From Ascarosepion bandense (lineage: Eukaryota > Mollusca > Cephalopoda > Sepiida > Sepiidae): a stretch of DNA of 64,000 nucleotides. The translations under genes were made by a program, and so were the position numbers. The stretch is from the NCBI GenBank assembly GCA_037127315.1, contig JBBBDQ010000420.1, positions 2,627,501 through 2,691,500 of the forward strand, given 5' to 3'. How positions within the stretch are numbered: position 1 is the stretch's first letter; each line of letters opens with the position of its first letter. Under the pieces are notes generated by a model. That model made no database searches. It was not told where the DNA came from and worked only from the letters and a program-made list of their open reading frames with translations. Positions 29,140 to 40,475 of the stretch are shown in pieces.

Positions 29140-29482
29140 TGTGAGGGAGTTATCCAATTCATAATGGACTTTTCTCTGCCTATATTAACCGAGAGTTAAT
29201 TAATCTCGAGGACGTGTGCAGAAACGAGAGAGACTCTCGTGAAAATTCTCGAGTGGAGTAGGCAAGGTTGAGAGAGACTCTCGTTCCCAGTACGACTTCA
29301 GTTCAGCACAAGCTATTATTACTTTCCTCTTTATATCTCTTTGTATCTCTTTGTATTTGTTTGTATTTCTTCCTGACGTAATATATGTATCTTGAACCTA
29401 CCGCGTTGTTAACTTATTATTTTATGGTCCCATACCGGGTTCATCTCCAATATATAAACTGATCCCTCACTTTGTGGCCTCG
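29140..29482 (+). mobile_element. Candidate solo LTR
   Basis: Begins TGTTGTGAGGGAGTTATCC and closes with GATCCCTCACTTTGTGGCCT; the ends are complementary over GTGAGGGA. It contains two GAGAGACTCTCG palindromic boxes (29228 and 29273), T-rich CTCTTTGTAT repeats and a TATATAAAC near the end. The TG start and closing GTGGCCTCG resemble an LTR next to a primer site. No TSD was found, so this is tentative. Confidence 0.35.
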
Positions 29483-29514
29483 CTAGTTTCTAAATATTTA
29501 TATTCTAGATTTAT

Positions 29515-29660
29515 TGGCTTGAGAGATGAGAGAGCAGGGTTTGGGAGGGGTAACAAGAGAAAGGGTGTTAAGAGTTACAAGAGACAGGGAGATGTGGAAG
29601 GCCATGATCGCTTACGTCCTGAAGGGACACGGCACATAGTAAAAGAAAAAAAAACTGGAA
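29515..29660 (+). mobile_element. RTE-type LINE, extreme 3' fragment
   Basis: Reads GLRDERAGFGRGNKRKGVKS, then a shifted frame corresponding to RDRETWKAMIAYVLKGHGT, ending CACGGCACATAGTAAAAG. It covers only the last ~45 codons of the ORF. Confidence 0.85.
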
Positions 29661-29844
29661 ATGGGTAAACTCTTTGCAGTCTTGTCAAATTTCTTTGGAC
29701 TGCAACTTAAATCAGAAGAAATGCTATTGAAGTAACTGGGACAATTATTGTTTATCAACTAATAAAAACTTTAATCTGACAACTTTATTGAGCTCGGTAT
29801 CATCGAACCACTTCATTAATCATACTACTTTGCTACAAAAATAA

Positions 29845-30039
29845 AAAGAATCGTAAGACAAGGATGAGTTTACTTGCCGGATCTATTCAACTTACACAGC
29901 GAAACAATTCTGAGAGAAATAAAATCCTTAACAGGATTCGTCTTTGGCGGCTACAATTTCAACAATATAAGATATGCGGATGACACAGTGCCGATAGCAG
30001 ACACGGAAAGAAAAATGCAGGGCTTCCTACAGAAGGTAG

Positions 30040-30094
<55 letters not shown>

Positions 30095-30812
30095 TTCTAA
30101 GCATAAACTTTAAGAAAACGGAATGTATGGTCATCAGCAAAAAGAAGACCCCAAAATGACAACACAGGTTGGAAAAACTATAATAAATAAGTCAAGAAAT
30201 GTAAAACCTGGGAATCGTTCTGACAGAGGATATATGCGACATTGAAATCCAGAGACGCATTCGCATGGCCAAAGGCGCGTTTCATTGCAAACAAAGAAAA
30301 GATTGATGTGGTATTTGTCATTCTGTATGGCAGTGAATTTTGGACGATCTCCTCAAGGATGAAGGAGAGGATGGAGGCAGCATAAATGTGGTTCTACAAA
30401 AGAATGCAGAAGATACGATGGAACGAACACGTGAGCAACGACAAGACGTTGGAAAGGATGCAAATGAAAAAAACAAAACAAAACTCAGTCTTAACATCAG
30501 GAAGAAACAGCTGAGCTGGGATAGGTAACATGGAAAGAGGGCATGGAGACGTGGAAAGAGGGTGTCATAAGAGGGACAGAAGGAAAGAGAGACAAGGGAA
30601 AGCAGCGCGAGACATATTTGATTGGCTTGAGTAAATGGACGACACGGAGAGGTTTGGTATGGATACCAAAAGGAAAAATATTGAGAGCGATAAGAGACAA
30701 GGCCAAATGGAAGTCCATGATCACCTACGTCCTGAAAAGACATGGCACAGGAAGAAGAAGAAGAAGAAGAAGAAGAAGAAGAAGAAGAAGAAGAAGAAGA
30801 AGAAGAAGCCTT
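29845..30812 (+). pseudogene. RTE-type LINE reverse transcriptase, 3' half, broken
   Basis: Starts at VRQG and PDLFNLHSETILREIKSLTG; the catalytic YADD box is present (RYADDTVPIADTERK, near 29973). A (GA)n run has expanded inside the ORF at 30041-30090. Frames then break (KKTECMVISKKKTPK, GIVLTEDICDIEIQRRIRMA) and resume with KLSLNIRKKQLSWD, YLIGLSKWTTRRGL, LRAIRDKAKWKSMITYVLKR. It ends in (GAA)n, 30752-30810. About 5 disabling changes. This is the longest RTE copy in the window and the only one retaining YADD. Confidence 0.92.
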
Positions 30813-30935
30813 GCTAATGTTTTTAAATCTGACGAGATACCGTATAAATTAGGTTGTAATGTATAAATTAGGTGTAATATTTAGCAAACTTAACTGGCTA
30901 AATCATTTTAACTGAAAAGTGTGTTCGGTCATCAC

Positions 30936-31000
30936 ATTGTTGCCCTATACTTTTGACATTGGGCCACATCTAACCTACGCTTAGAAATTTAGTCGTGTTT
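30936..31000 (+). repeat. SINE S4, 3' fragment
   Basis: GTTGCCCTATACTTTTGACA and CCACATCTAACCTACGCTTA, matching the region after the B-box in the copy at 62640. Confidence 0.55.
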
Positions 31001-31109
31001 TTGTTGTTCATTAGTATGAGGAACTTCTTTAAAACCAGGTCACCATTAACTCTCCTGCCAATGCAGCAATTCCTGCAGTTTAGTTCATTTAACATCCAGA
31101 TTACGAACC

Positions 31110-31400
31110 ACTAGATTTTTTTCAACAGGAGTAGAGGTTTTTCTCTCGTTTCCTGTTTAGGATTCAATTTCCTGTTAATTCTACTTTAACTTTATACTTC
31201 TAACATCTCCGCCTAAACACCGAAATGTTAGTTACTATTTGTTTTTCCTTAATAGGAATAGTTTCACCTAATGTCCGGTTCACACCCTCTCCTTGTTTTT
31301 GAGCAGGAATAGAGGTTTATCCCTTGTTTCTTGTTTAGGATTGTGCTTCCGGTTTCTTTTAAAGTCTGCCTCAGCTCTACACTTCTAGTTCTTCCCTACG
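31110..31400 (+). repeat. Dispersed repeat Q5, two direct copies
   Basis: 31110-31215 and 31290-31400 share GAGTAGAGGTTT(or GAATAGAGGTTTA), TTTCTTGTTTAGGATT and CTTTA.ACTTCTA; also at 9420. A tandem partial duplication of an unknown repeat. Confidence 0.65.
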
Positions 31401-31409
31401 TTAACATAA

Positions 31410-31920
31410 TTCCACTCAGCTTCCTCCTATCTTGAGTGACTCTTGAGCTTTGTATTAGGGAACATTAGTAAAAAAAACAAAAACAAAAACAGAAAACATT
31501 ATAAATGGGCATAATTGAAAAGGTGTGCCTAATATATGCAATATTAGAAACGGAAAAAAAACACTTTACTTTGGTCCGATGTTTGAAATCCCAAATATAC
31601 TTCTTTGGTTTTCTTTTATCTCTTTCACGATTTTTTAAATATTTTATATTTCTCCTTTTCCTTCTTTTTCTTAAGTTCAGTTATTTACTTTCTTTGTGTA
31701 CGTGCATGAAATTGCAGTCATCTGCATGCTTTGACTTCAACATTGCTTTTTGGTTTGTGACTATCTCGTCAATTTTATAAATGTTCAAATGCAGAATTGG
31801 ATTAATGTGGATGAGTTGGATAAAATATTCGATCTCTTCATTTTGTAGAATCTGTCGGTGGCATGAAAACGTCCTGCAATCCATCTTAACTCTTTGTATA
31901 CGTGAGCTACACAGTATATT
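31410..31920. other. No gene seen
   Basis: A 91-codon plus-strand frame (31505-31780) is Leu/Phe-rich with no motif and AT-biased codons; not called. Confidence 0.4.
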
Positions 31921-31924
31921 TTAA

Positions 31925-32239
31925 GTGTGCAACGTTGTGGTGCAGTGAATATATCGGCTCGGAACGAGAAATTGGGGAGCCGAGTTCGAATTCCAGTTGA
32001 ATTCATTGCATTCACTTACGCGCAAATACCCTTGGGAAAGGAATTAATCCGTTTTTTCCTTCCAGTTATGGGTTAAATAACAGGACAGATTGGGGTCTAT
32101 AGCCTTGGATGGCAACCAGTCTACCGCAGAAAGCAATGGTAACCTACTGCGGGATAATGTCCAGTCAGTCATGTCTCTTTCGAGACATGATCGCCCAAGC
32201 GTGTTTAACGTATGGCACTTAACTGACTTCACTGACTGA
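31925..32239 (+). mobile_element. tRNA-derived SINE S1, near full length
   Basis: The best full copy: A-box TGGTGCAGTGA, B-box GAGTTCGAATTCC (31981), body CTTACGCGCAAATACCCTTG, CAGTTATGGGTTAAATAACA, GGTAACCTACTGCGGG, 3' end CACTTAACTGAC. No clear TSD. Confidence 0.93.
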
Positions 32240-32244
32240 ATATG

Positions 32245-32860
32245 GCTTTAAAAATGTATTTGCTTGAAGCTAGAAGCATATTACCGAAGAAAGGAAACAC
32301 TATATAGATATGCTTTTCAGTAGAAAATTCACAATCAGCTACACTGTACATTTCTTACGTGTACAATATAGCATCAAATAAGTATAAAGTATATCACTGG
32401 GGATAAAAGGCCATGTATAGTTTTACTTTTCAGTAAGGGACTCAAAATCAACTATTTTGTACATTTACAAAGTGTGCAATATGGCATAAAATAAGTATTA
32501 ATTTCAATCAAAAAGCATATTTCCACAGATCCGATGCCGTGTATAGATATAATTTTCTGTAGGAAACGCCGGACTGTACATTTGTTAAGTGTGCGATATG
32601 ACATCAGATAATTATTTGCTCGAAATTAAAAGCATATTAGTAGAGATTAGAGACCGTGTACAGATGTACTTTTCAGTAGGAATAACGCAATAAGTTACAC
32701 TGTACATTTGTTAAGTGTGCAATGTGACATCGAATAAGTATGTACATGGACCTAAAAGCATATTAGCAGAGATTCGAGACTGCATATAGATATACATCTC
32801 AATAGGGATCTCACAAACAACCACTCTGCAATATGGCCTAAAATAAGTACCTAAAATAAG
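32245..32860. repeat. Diverged satellite array, about 114-126 bp monomer, 5 units
   Basis: The phrase TGTACATTTGTTAAGTGTGC and the following AATATGACATC.AATAAGTAT recur at 32345, 32459, 32575, 32701 and (partly) 32820. Each unit also carries AAAGCATATTA, a GTGTA.AGATAT phrase and TTTTCAGTAGGAA. Units differ by many substitutions and short indels. No coding frame. Confidence 0.88.
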
Positions 32861-32879
32861 AACAGTAAGGAAAAAAGCA

Positions 32880-33183
32880 ACAAAAAGGAAATTGATGCTG
32901 AGCATCAGGAAGAGACAACTGAAGTTCCTGGGACATGCAATGAGGAAGGAGAGCCTGGAGAACCTGATACCGACTGGTCAGATAGAAGGAAGGAGAGACA
33001 GAGGAAGGCAGTGGATAATATATTTGCAGGGCCTGATCAGGTGGATGACGGAACGGGGGTTGCCAGGAGCAACAGGAGCAAACATACTAAGAGCCACAAG
33101 GGATAGGGAGACGTGGAGAGTCATGATCGCCTACGTCCTGAAGGGACAGGGCACATAGAAGAAGAAGAAGAAGAAGAAGAAGG
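32880..33183 (+). mobile_element. RTE-type LINE 3' end with intact final frame
   Basis: 32892-33158 is open for 88 codons and reads LSIRKRQLKFLGHAMRKESL, TGQIEGRRDRGRQ, LRATRDRETWRVMIAYVLKG, ending at the family stop. A (GAA)n tail (33158-33181) follows. The intact frame and clean tail suggest a relatively recent insertion. 5' truncated. Confidence 0.92.
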
Positions 33184-33189
33184 AATAAA

Positions 33190-33890
33190 ATAATACACTA
33201 AAATATCATTATTCACGTTGTTGTAAGATTAAAAGCTTATTTATATTTAATGCTATGAAATTATTTTATCTTATCAATACGCTTGAAACAGCATAATTCA
33301 GACCAAAACAAACTACTTACATTTTATCTTGAATGTAATATATCGTAAAAAATTATATGATAAAAGTAAAGATAAGTGTGCATATCTTTTACGAAACTTG
33401 GGGTAAAGCAGTCTTAAAAACCATCTACCATTTACTCATAGTAGTAAACACTAAGCCAGTTTTGTTCGGGAATTTTGATAATCCACCAGTTAAAAACAGT
33501 CTAAATTTTCGTCTTAATCCCCTCCGTGGCTGCTATTTGAAGAAGGCCATGTTGCCAACTTATTCCTTCGATTAAGTAGGATTAATCTGAATCATATTAA
33601 CTTCTTCACGGGTTGCTTACACCCAGCAAAAGAAAGTTTCATTTGAAGAAATTTCATTAGACACAAAACAACATACTTGAAAACTAGGAAGGGACTCAAG
33701 ATCAGATGCAACAAACTTTTTATCCATCTGTTTTTTTTTCATCCTGATTAAAATCTTTTTAAATTCTGAGATTAATTCTCTCAGCGGATAAGCCAGCGAT
33801 TTAGAACAGATGTTGATAAGTGGGTTGATAAAAACTACATATATTTGTAAGAGATTACTTAAATTGACATGATATATTTTTATTTAACTT
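33190..33890. other. No gene seen
   Basis: AT-rich; a 72-codon frame (33357-33575) is not recognisable. Confidence 0.45.
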
Positions 33891-33892
33891 TT

Positions 33893-34515
33893 TATAAACA
33901 TTTCCCCCAAAACAAGGAAGTGCAATCACTAGTGTCTAGCAAGTGACAGTGATAGGAAAGAAGAACAAAGCACGAGGAGGGGGCGGTGAAGAAGAAATAA
34001 GAGAAAGATGGGAATCAAGGAGATAGAGAGACGATGGCGACTGACGTTGTATTTAAACTTTTAGAGATTATAACAGTCAAGGAAGTAAGAATACAAGAGA
34101 GAGTTTCACAGGTGAGAAATGCGAGAAGAGAAACTAGAAGTGGCGGTTACATTTGATTATTTTGATGCTAAAAGGGTGGGACCTAGTTGCCAATCTAGTA
34201 GCATATTGTAGCGTAAGTTCAAGTGGTACCAGGAAAAGAAGCTCTTCAGAGCAGAAAAGGTGAAATTACTTGTAGAGAAGGTAGACGGAAGCCACATTCC
34301 GTTAGTGAGAAAGTGACTGAATTCGAGCCCCCAAATCGGGACCGATTACATTGCAGACCCTTCTTTGGATTTTGTCGAGAACCTCGAGATGAATAGCGGG
34401 GGCACCGGACCAGGTATGGAAACAGAATTCTATGCACGGGCTAACGGTAAATTTATAAGTGCAAGATGGATTCTGAGAGAAAAAAAGATTTCCTGGCTCG
34501 ACACAGCCACCCGTA
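33893..34515 (-). mobile_element. CR1/Jockey-type LINE, 3' part, degraded
   Basis: Inverted. The 3' UTR region near 33893-34030, then ORF pieces on the minus strand through GGTGCCCCCGCTATTCATCT and FDKIQRRVCNVI-type sequence to GGCTGTGTCGAGCCAGGAAA near 34510. Many indels. Confidence 0.85.
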
Positions 34516-34666
34516 TTTAAAAAATCGATCCAAGAGCGAAGATATTTGCGATTTTGGGTTTGCGTTCAACATTAAGATTTGATTGTTACAAGGTGGTGGC
34601 GCATACTTCCTGCTGTGCTTGGTAACTCAGCTTGTAAAGGCGACGCTTTGTTCTGTTTATTAAATA

Positions 34667-35306
34667 CTAGAAGTATAGTCCGGCGTTGCTCGGATGTAAT
34701 GAAAGCATTAAAACTAATCCATGGTCCTGGAGCTCAGACTCTTTGGACGTTGGCACGAAAGACTAAAAAGCAATAGTTGTTTCCAGTTAAAGCGAAACCG
34801 TAGACTGAAAGAAAAATGAATGGAGGTAAGTCAAATTTTGATTTCCTGGTATCGATATCAAATAAGTTTTTTTCGTCGTAAACTGAATTTTGAAGTCTAA
34901 ATAAGTCCTCTGAGTAAATGGTATCATGGCCGAGACTAAGAACTACAATTATACCTACTTAGAGCCAAACCCGAAGCAAAAACTAAAATAAAAGGGCTGA
35001 AAAAAATACAGACATACAGGCAGATAAACAGACAAACACACAAACATCTTGCCTTGTATATACATATATTACTGATTTTCTGCACTATTGTAAGAACTGC
35101 AATCTTGAAACTTCTGATTATCGTTTCTTATGTCTCTGTCTATAAGTGTATCAAATTTGATTAAAATCGGATTTTTTTGATTATCGGTTTTCGATATTCA
35201 TCGGGGGTACCTCGACACAAAACCTAGCTAAGAACACTCGCAGACGCTTATAGTACAACTGTGTAAATTTTCAAGAAAATCGGTTCAGCCGTTTCAGAGT
35301 CCATAG

Positions 35307-35345
<39 letters not shown>

Positions 35346-35370
35346 CCATTATTAAATAAGTTTACATAGA
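34667..35370 (-). mobile_element. Non-autonomous Helitron, complete (704 bp)
   Basis: On the minus strand it begins TCTATGTAAACTTATTTAAT (35370 downward) with A before it, and ends CGAGCAACGCCGGACTATAC then TTCTAG with T after it (34667). It contains (CA)n at 35311-35341 at the same place where sister copies carry (TG)n. Ends match 27143, 39893, 26214 and 41491. No Rep/helicase coding. Confidence 0.88.
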
Positions 35371-35549
35371 TTGTCTAAACCTTTTCTGTATTTTAAGAGA
35401 AATTACCTATTTAATTGTTCTTTTATTTCCCTTTGTGTTTCCATTGTCCGTTTATAGAAACCTTTGCGAACGTCATAAGAAAAGAAAAATAAATAAATAC
35501 AAGACTTCTAATTAAAATGCTATAAAACATTAATGTTAAATACCAATTA

Positions 35550-35822
35550 GTGAAGTGACACACGCTTGTACGATCATGTTCCTTTCGAGACAAGGCAGAA
35601 GTTTTACCCGCAGTAGGTTGCCATTTCATTCTTGTTGTCAACCAACACTACTGGACCCAATGCGCCCTGTATTCGACGCAAAGCTGGATGGATAAGAGAT
35701 GGATTAATACTTTCTCCAGGGTGCTTGTGCGTAAGTGAATGCAACAAATTCAATGGAATTCGAACTCGGCTCTCCGATTTCTAATTCCGAGCCGATATCC
35801 AATACCCAACAGCGCACATCCA
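35550..35822 (-). mobile_element. tRNA-derived SINE S1
   Basis: Diverged inverted copy: CGAACTCGGC (B-box complement) at 35761, head complement CCAATACCCAACAGCGCACA at its end. 35375-35545 before it is featureless. Confidence 0.85.
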
Positions 35823-36113
35823 TGCTTTAAAATGCAATAAGACATTGCCATTAAATACCAATAGCAATTCTATGAATAACTAAAGAATCTCGGAATTTTT
35901 TATATAGACGAATATTGTCATCTCAGTGCATAGCAGGTTCTTGAAAAATCTATAGAAGCCATTCCACCGGCTAACTGAAAGTCTTGGAAATTAAATTGTG
36001 TCAATGAAACTCTTATGAAGGTGACGATGTCTGTGCTAACAGTACAAAAAAAAAATTACTCGTGACTGAGACTTTGGTGTTGTTAAAACTATTGAGCATT
36101 CCCTATTATGTAC

Positions 36114-36740
36114 ATTTTTTTAATCATATCACCCCAAGCAAGGCAGTCCACTGCCACTATAGCGCAGGGGGTTACATAGAGCGATTGGGTATAGGAAATA
36201 TCAGAGGGAGGGTGATAGACGAGTTAGGAGGTACGTAGGGAGAGTGTTGGATGGAATGGGTGCGATTTAGTGTGTTAGGAGGTGTCTATTGACCTTACAT
36301 TTAAACTCCTAGAGGTTGTAGCCGTCGGGGAAGCAATCATGCGGAAGGGAATTCCACAGGCGGGAAGTGCGTGAAAAGAAGCTGTTGGAGTAGAAATTGC
36401 GGTTACATTTCGTTGGTTTCACTGTAAAGGGGCGGGACCTAGTTGTCAATCTAGTATCTCGTGCAAATTCACACCTAGGGGGCACCAGTGATTTAAGTTC
36501 ATCCGAGCAGAAGCCGTGAAAGTACTTATTGAAGAGGCACAGGGAAGCCACGTCACGCCGGTGTGAGAGTGACTGCAGGCGGTCAGCTAAGTCGGTATAT
36601 CACATTACAGATTCTCCGCTGTATTTTGTCAAGAAGCCCGAGGAGAATAGCAGGGGCACCCGACCAGATGTGGCAGCAGTATTCAATACACGGGCGGATG
36701 GTAGATTTATATATGTGCAGGATAGATTCAGATCTCACAA
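36114..36740 (-). mobile_element. CR1/Jockey-type LINE, 3' part
   Basis: The minus-strand frame 36309-36551 reads MASLCLFNKYFHGFCSDELK, NFYSNSFFSRTSRLWNSLPH, PDGYNL. Further upstream sequence encodes YCCHIWSGAPAILLGLLDKI and ESILHIYKSTIRPCIE (36583-36740). The 3' UTR and tail lie at 36114-36300. Small deletions break the frame near 36595. Confidence 0.92.
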
Positions 36741-36747
36741 ACTGTAT

Positions 36748-36845
36748 GGGCACCTCGGTGTAGTGTAATGGGTAGTAAGTTTCTCTCTCTAGAAACGATT
36801 TCAACTGAGCCTTACTTTCGGCGCTTAGAAAATCATTTATCTCAC
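36748..36845 (+). mobile_element. SINE S4, copy with diverged B-box
   Basis: CCTCGGTGTAGTGTAATGGG (A-box-like GTGTAATGGGTAGTAAG) and the tail word GCGCTTAGAAAATCA shared with 62640. Directly follows a LINE 5' truncation point. Confidence 0.6.
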
Positions 36846-36854
36846 AGACTGTAG

Positions 36855-37825
36855 TGTCAGACCACCATAGTTGCAGTATAATTGCCACTGTGAATGCTGA
36901 TGCCTGTTTGGCTAAAATTTCGTTCCAGAAATGTGCCTGATTAAACGTCTACAACAGGGATTAGCTAACCGGCTTAGCAGACTCCATAAACGTAGCTGAT
37001 AAAAGAATACAATAAAACTCAGTTCATATCTAAATTATTCATGATAAAAATAAAGAAAATAAAATATAAGAAAAAAGAGAGATCATACTGACTTTCAGAA
37101 ATTGAAACAGTTTTATATAACAATTATTACTGCAGCAATTACTATATTATTATTATATTATTCGAGTTTCTTCGATAAAGCATTATCAGTTATCAATTTT
37201 GATCATTATTTTCTTTCTTTCTTTTTTATCTTCATCTGTTTTTTTTTAACAGACTATCCCTATCTTTGTTATTGCTATCGTTGTGTTCTTTGGCTTTCAT
37301 CAGATGTTGGTTGATCCCGACAAAATGGAAAGAATTTCAAACAGAAGCCTTTATCTAATCTACGAGAATTGCTTGTTCTCCTTCGGATATTTTTTTAAAA
37401 ATTAGTACTGCTCTCTTGCTGCTAGTTCTTTTCTCTACGAAATGCGTATGTACTACCAAACCCTGCGATTGAACTCATAGTCACTATGCCACCGAATTTA
37501 CGAACCAACGTTTTAATCCGTCAATTAGCGGAACGAGAGTAACTTATACTCGTAGACTAAATAAAGTGACAGTTTCATTTGGATGAACTTGGAAACTTAA
37601 AAATGTACAATAAATAAAGTGTCCCTTTGTTATTTCCCTGAAGATTACTCGATTCCTTGACGGTATAAACGTTGAATAATAACAAAAAAGTGAGGACAAT
37701 AATCCAAGTTTAATAAACATTCGCTAACTCCTCCATGTTGCTAACTGCATTTCAATATGAGATGTTTATTTTCAAGTATTTTTGAGCCCACTCTTCGATG
37801 GTGGCTCAAGGCATATTGAAAGAAA
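36855..37825. other. No gene seen
   Basis: AT-rich, with no recognised repeat or frame. Confidence 0.45.
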
Positions 37826-37829
37826 GCTG

Positions 37830-38066
37830 TTAGAAGATATTCCGCAGTAGGTTGCCATTTCTTTCTGTGGTAGACTGGTTGCCAACCAAGGCTATAGAAC
37901 ACAGTTAGCCTTGTATCCAACTCATAGCTGGAAGAAAAAGAGATGGATTCATATCTTTTCCAGGAATAATTGCGCGTAAGTGATTGCACCGAATTCAACT
38001 GGAATTCGAACTCATCTCTCCGATTTCTCATTCCAAGCTGATATCCATTGCACCACAACGCACATA
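37830..38066 (-). mobile_element. tRNA-derived SINE S1, 3'-degraded
   Basis: Starts within CCGCAGTAGGTTGCCATTTC and ends with the head complement TCCATTGCACCACAACGCAC. A-box and B-box regions are preserved (CGAACTCATC). Confidence 0.88.
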
Positions 38067-38069
38067 TAA

Positions 38070-38590
38070 ATAACCCAGTATAATATTCTCCGAAAAAAGA
38101 AGAAAAAAAATCTTAAGGATTTTTTTTTTCTTAATGAACGGATTCATATTTACAAACTTTATAGCCGGTTGTTAACCAAAAGGCGACGTTGTATTAAAAA
38201 CGTTGCCTGTTGTCTGCTTCTTCTTATTGTCCTATAACAAAAAGAACAACTACGGAGAGCGAATTATGAAATATATTGACTCTGGCACGGAAATGAATAC
38301 TTATTCAATGTCGCACGTGTCCATGCATCAACGCCGATCACATCTCAATGCAGAGCTTGATCCTAACGTCAGCAATGTTGCGAGTTAGTCAGACATGCAC
38401 GGCACACGTCTTTCAGTTTAAATCAATTTTTGAGAATAACTCAGTAATTATCAACGTTAAGTGGAGAGCAAATTAATCCCGTCTTTAATTAATATAGTGA
38501 CGACGCTCATCAGTGAGTGCTTAATTTAAATAAACTTGAAAATATAAAGATAAACAATTCTTCTTAAATGTAACAAAAGATGGTCCTAAA
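38070..38590. other. No gene seen
   Basis: A 61-codon frame at 38203-38388 has no known motif. Nothing else seen. Confidence 0.45.
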
Positions 38591-38594
38591 AGTT

Positions 38595-38835
38595 TACGCA
38601 TCAATAATACTGAGGGATGATTATTTGTTGCTGGGACACGTAATGGCTTTGAGAATCTGATACTCACAAGGTGGAGCATATTACATAGTTGATGGGCTTA
38701 ATTATATGGATAGCAAAGCAGTATTTGGGAGAAATAACAAGACAAAATATAATAAATACTACAAGAAACAATAAAAATGTGGAGGACCATGATCGACTTC
38801 TTCCTGAAGAAACACGTCACATAAAAAAAGATTAC
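38595..38835 (+). mobile_element. RTE-type LINE, old 3' fragment
   Basis: Nucleotide phrases TTGCTGGGACACGTAATG, TGGAGGACCATGATCG and CCTGAAGAAACACGTCACAT follow the family end in order, but the frame is destroyed. Confidence 0.75.
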
Positions 38836-38908
38836 ACGTGTTTGCTACAGTGGTTTATCATTTAACTTAGTGATAAGAGTGACCAGCAATAAAGAATATA
38901 ACTTAGTT

Positions 38909-39330
38909 CAGCATTTCCCAAAAATGAGTTTGCAACCCACTAGTGGGTCGCAAAAAATGTACCAAGTATACTTTACGGCCCACTAACATTCCTAGTGGGT
39001 CGCAAACGTAACGTTAGTGGGCCGTAAAATCTTATACTTGAATTACGCATTAGCTTTGATTAAACGCTATCTCTTGAGATAGTTCAATACTCGGGCTTTC
39101 AGTGCCAGGCTATTGTTTCAAGCAATATCTTGTTTTGACGAGCTTAAGAAATCAGAGTTCGTCATGGTCTCAATTTAATCATTCGTCATCGTAAAAAAGG
39201 AATCATTTTTCACTTATTCATAGATATAATATTTTTTTTATATTCTTTCATATTTGAAAATTTACGTGGATCGCCATACGCTGTGACCATGAATAATGGA
39301 TCGCTATTTTTAAAAGTTTGGGAATCCCTG
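38909..39330. mobile_element. hAT-like MITE (422 bp)
   Basis: Ends CAGCATTTCCCAAAAATGA and (complement of right end) CAGGGATTCCCAAACTTTT, which fit the hAT CAG...TTCCCAAA terminal repeat. Flanks ACTTAGTT and CCATAGTT match at 6 of 8 positions, compatible with a decayed 8-bp TSD. Inside is a palindromic pair AACCCACTAGTGGGT and TTACGGCCCACTAA/TTAGTGGGCCGTAA. No transposase. Confidence 0.78.
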
Positions 39331-39339
39331 CCATAGTTT

Positions 39340-39617
39340 AAGTAATATTTGCGACGCTCTCTGTGGATATGAAGTTTTAATCACACCGGATCAGCAGGTG
39401 TTTTTTTTTTATATATATAAAGAGTTGTTAATATTCAAACACTATCAAGGAAATCAGTTCTTTTTATTAAGTTTCTTAAAATGGTAGGCCTGTAGACGTA
39501 ATTCACAATATTTAAAAAAGTATAAGGGCTTTTACTCAAACATCGGAATCCACAAAAAATCTTTTTGGAGTCGTATTAGTTTTATTATTACTGCTACTAG
39601 TAATGTATCTCCCCACC

Positions 39618-39657
<40 letters not shown>

Positions 39658-39861
39658 GTATATGTGTATGTATATGTATATCGGTGTATATTTTATGTGT
39701 AGAGTGTAAATATTTGTATAAATGTTGGATTGTGTGTAAATGTGTATATATGCATATATATATGTATATATGTGTGTATATGTATTTATGTGTAAGTGTA
39801 TATGTATGTATGTGCATATGTATGTATGTATGCATGTATCTATGTATGTAAATATCTATCC

Positions 39862-39892
<31 letters not shown>
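39340..39892. repeat. (CT)n and long imperfect TATG/TG microsatellite
   Basis: 39340-39600 is featureless. (CT)n occupies 39623-39651; 39655-39870 is an imperfect mosaic of TATG, TGTA and TATATG words; (TA)n at 39867-39897. Open frames rich in Cys/Tyr/Val here are artefacts. Confidence 0.9.
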
Positions 39893-39902
<10 letters not shown>

Positions 39903-39941
39903 TATTTATAAATGGAACTTTGTGTGTGAGTGTCTCTGTGT

Positions 39942-39983
<42 letters not shown>

Positions 39984-40423
39984 GTTACCTATAGACTTCG
40001 AAACGGCTGAACCGATTTTCTTGAAAATTGACACAGTTGTACTATAAGCGTCTGCGAGTATTCTTAGCTAGGTTTTCTGTCGAGGTACCCCCGATAAATA
40101 TCGAAAATCGATAATCGAAAAAATCGGGTTATAGAAGGAGTGGTCCGATTTTAATCAAATTTGATACACTCATAGACAAAGACATAAGAAACGAGAATCA
40201 GAAGTTTCAAGATTGCAGTTCTTACAATAGGGCAGAGAATCGATAATAAATGTATATACAAGGCAAGATGTTTGTGTGTATGTGTCTGTATTTCCTTTAT
40301 ACAAATCCACAATTTTTATCCGATTCTCACCGAAATTCACACAAATATTCTTTAGGCTGGGTCTGAGCTCCAGGACCATGGATTAGTTTAAAAGCTTTCA
40401 TTACACGCCGGGCTATACTGCTA

Positions 40424-40424
<1 letters not shown>
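39893..40424 (+). mobile_element. Non-autonomous Helitron, near complete
   Basis: TATAAACTTATTTATAAATG, TGGAACTTTGTGTGTGAG, (TG)n at 39940-39980, CCGTTACCTATAGACTTCG, an internal GATAAATATCGAAAATCGAT hairpin region, and the 3' end CGCCGGGCTATACTG then CTAG at 40421-40424 followed by T. It is embedded in (TA)n on both sides, so the 5' TC is not distinguishable. Confidence 0.85.

Positions 40425-40470
<46 letters not shown>
40425..40470. repeat. (TA)n microsatellite
   Basis: About 45 bases of TA between a Helitron 3' end and an S2 element. Confidence 0.96.

Positions 40471-40475
<5 letters not shown>

Noticed and set aside
30318..30743. 141-codon open frame on the minus strand
   Set aside because: Antisense of the RTE 3' half (29845-30812).
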